64,000 nt of DNA from an uncultured Christensenellaceae bacterium (GTDB taxonomy: Bacteria > Bacillota > Clostridia > Christensenellales > Borkfalkiaceae). A program made the position numbers and the translations under genes. Where the stretch lies: NCBI GenBank assembly GCA_910586825.1, contig CAJUJF010000003.1:62001-126000 (forward strand), in the 5' to 3' direction. Shown here in pieces: positions 62,565 to 64,000 of this stretch. Every line of letters begins with the position of its first letter. Position 1 is the first letter of the stretch. The notes below the pieces were generated by a model. It was not told the origin of the DNA, did not search any database, and saw nothing but the letters and a program-made list of their open reading frames with translations.

Positions 62565-64000
62565 TTATTCTTCTTCCTTGGGTTCCGTTTCCGCGGTCGG
62601 TTGTTCCGCTTCGGTCTCCGCCGACGCGCCGTCCGCAACGGGTTCGACTTTCTCGATCGTTTCTTCCGCGATCGGCTCGGCCGCTTCCTCGACCGTTTCG
62701 GGTTTTTCCGAAGCCGCGCCATCGCCCTCTTCGTCGCTCGCGTACACGTCTACGGTGCGGTCGTCCGTCGTATCCACGCGCAGTTTCTCGGGCCTCTCCT
62801 CGCCCTCTTCCGCCTTTTTCTTGCGCAGAACGAATACCGCCGTAAGCACTCCTGCCGCGACGATCGCCCCGATGCCGACGCCGATCAGCGTCCAAGCCCA
62901 CCAGGGGAGAGACTCTTCTTCCGTTTCGGGGATCTCGTAGTTGCGCAACGTCGTCTTCCAATGCTCCGCGATCGCTTCGCTATCCGCTTCGTTCCGCTTG
63001 CCGATAAAGTTCGTGAAGTAGGAAAGCGTACGGTAAGAAACGCCGTTTTCGTCGAGGAATTTTCCCTTCGTATCGCCCGTCGCGTTCTCGCCCTTGGCAT
63101 AGTCGTAGAACGCGTCCTGTTCCTTCTGCGTATACAGATAGGTTTCTTTCCGCCCGCCTTCCTCGATCGAATAGCGGATGTTTTCTTTAAACTGATCGAC
63201 GCTGCCCGTATAGAAGAAATACCGCAGCGCGGTCGCGTAGTTCGCGCTGACTTCCGTCGAAGCCTTTGCGAAATAGCCGTCGGTAGAATCGGTAAGCTCC
63301 TCGTACTTTTCGTTGAAATCTTTGATCTCGCGATTGGTCATGACGCCGTTTTTGCCCGCAAGATCCACCGTATAGACGTAGTTGTACGAATTGGACCCGA
63401 GCGCTTCCGCATTGGCGTAGAAGAGCGTGTTTCCGATGATTTCGTAATCGTACCAGCTGTTGGCGTGCTGAACGTCGAGGAGTTTCACGGGCGCGTAAAG
63501 CGCGTTGTCGCTGCCCTCGAATTCCAGATTGCCGTAATCGCTCTTTTCCCCGTTGTACACCGCGCGGTGAACGGAACGCCCGCTCTGATTGGACACGCTG
63601 TAATAGAGGTATTTGTAATCCGATCCCGAAGCGTCGCGCATGATAAAGGAAGCGCTTGCCGCATCGTAGGCGATTTCGGTACTGTTATCGGGAGAGACGG
63701 TACCGTCTGCGTTCACGTCTACCCGATAGATATATCCGCTGTTCTCGTAGAGATAGTGATGTCCCGCTTCGTCGAGATAGAACATCGCTTTCTCCGACGC
63801 ATTCGACGTATTCGTCGCGCTCGCGATAATATCGAGCGCGCCGTTCTCTTTCTTCGTGCGATTGTTGTCGACGGACTTTCCCTTCGCGATCGCACTCTTC
63901 GGCAGGAAATACAGCTCGCCGGTGGAGCCGACGGATTCGTCCCCCGCGTACAGTTTTCTTACAAAATACAAACCGTCGTTCGAATAGGACTGCAACGTAT
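62565..64000 (-). CDS. Surface protein with propeller-like repeats and C-terminal membrane anchor (5' end missing)
   Basis: The C-terminal 478 residues of a larger protein continuing past the right window edge; the start and any signal peptide are not visible. The extracellular part has repeated YLYENSGYIYRVDVNADGTV- and YKYLYYSVSNQSGRSVHRAV-type strands that look like blades of a beta-propeller (DUF5050-like). A membrane helix (WWAWTLIGVGIGAIVAAGVL) is followed by RKKK and a very acidic Glu/Ala/Pro-rich cytoplasmic tail of about 85 residues. It resembles the 12617 protein in having a C-terminal anchor but with opposite tail charge. Function unknown. Confidence 0.6.
   Translation of the reverse strand, partial: TLQSYSNDGLYFVRKLYAGDESVGSTGELYFLPKSAIAKGKSVDNNRTKKENGALDIIASATNTSNASEKAMFYLDEAGHHYLYENSGYIYRVDVNADGTVSPDNSTEIAYDAASASFIMRDASGSDYKYLYYSVSNQSGRSVHRAVYNGEKSDYGNLEFEGSDNALYAPVKLLDVQHANSWYDYEIIGNTLFYANAEALGSNSYNYVYTVDLAGKNGVMTNREIKDFNEKYEELTDSTDGYFAKASTEVSANYATALRYFFYTGSVDQFKENIRYSIEEGGRKETYLYTQKEQDAFYDYAKGENATGDTKGKFLDENGVSYRTLSYFTNFIGKRNEADSEAIAEHWKTTLRNYEIPETEEESLPWWAWTLIGVGIGAIVAAGVLTAVFVLRKKKAEEGEERPEKLRVDTTDDRTVDVYASDEEGDGAASEKPETVEEAAEPIAEETIEKVEPVADGASAETEAEQPTAETEPKEEE

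Noticed and set aside
1..64000. CRISPR array, prophage, transposase or restriction/defence island
   Set aside because: No regularly spaced repeats, no integrase, capsid, transposase, methylase-nuclease or other defence signatures were seen on either strand.

Overview
The window reads as ordinary low-mobility chromosome of an anaerobic, endospore-lineage Firmicute (Clostridia). Supporting signs are pyruvate formate-lyase with its activase, pyruvate phosphate dikinase, spmA-spmB, a PdaB-like deacetylase, RicT, a T-box, a ZTP and a preQ1-I riboswitch, and many TTGACA-17-TATAAT promoters. Gene starts use strong GGAGG-type ribosome sites. The base composition is moderately GC-rich, and affiliation with a Christensenellales-like gut lineage is only an inference. 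There is no rRNA, tRNA, CRISPR array, phage module or intact insertion sequence. Genes are packed in short operons, many with 4-base ATGA overlaps.

Layout. 1-2.7 kb: pflA-pflB behind a ZTP riboswitch, then a SLOG-fold gene with a DUF4085-like partner. 2.8-3.8 kb: two small XRE regulators, operator-like palindromes and a promoter-to-terminator small RNA. 3.9-7.6 kb: pheS-pheT behind a T-box. 7.7-8.4 kb: a lipoprotein and an XRE repressor facing each other across two identical-core 19-bp palindromes. 8.4-11.6 kb: ppx, maf and a MreB-like gene. 11.7-12.4 kb: a TauE/SafE permease split into two half genes. 12.6-17.0 kb: a very large doubly anchored surface lipoprotein, then pnuC behind an attenuator-like leader. 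17-20.6 kb: serS, an exonuclease and an RsmF-like methylase. 20.7-24.4 kb: a P-type ATPase and nadA. 24.5-27.4 kb: a nucleotidyltransferase-aminotransferase fusion with an opine-dehydrogenase-fold partner, bordered by AT-rich DNA.

27.9-34 kb: ppdK, two membrane proteins, a MATE exporter and a SecB-like chaperone. 34-37 kb: a lipase-like hydrolase, an SH3-NlpC/P60 lipoprotein and a histidinol phosphatase with an apparently leaderless mRNA. 37-42.6 kb: AraC regulator, GNAT, metG, tatD, TatD-linked radical SAM and rsmA. 42.7-46 kb: a Gfo/Idh/MocA oxidoreductase with a TIM-barrel isomerase, then spmAB and a second small RNA. 46.3-49.5 kb: O-antigen-ligase-like protein, rsmI, trmN6 and a 2[4Fe-4S] ferredoxin. 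49.6-55.5 kb: greA-lysS-membrane protein-decarboxylase-holB-ricT, resembling the Bacillus yaaO-holB-yaaT-yabB-rsmI neighbourhood without tmk. 55.5-64 kb: aminotransferase with Lrp regulator, a second leaderless gene, queT under a preQ1-I riboswitch, MarR regulator, a two-OB-fold Ssb, PdaB-like deacetylase, ComF, an acidic zinc-ribbon protein and a truncated surface protein.

The most unusual material is regulatory: two leaderless genes with identical promoter-to-ATG spacing, two small RNAs sharing a C-rich motif, a coincident two-way -10 element between araC and the oxidoreductase, and leader hairpins at pnuC, nadA and greA. The nucleotidyltransferase-aminotransferase/dehydrogenase pair is the best candidate for an undescribed biosynthetic route. 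Promoters, operators and RNAs were found by eye and have not been tested with covariance models or expression data.
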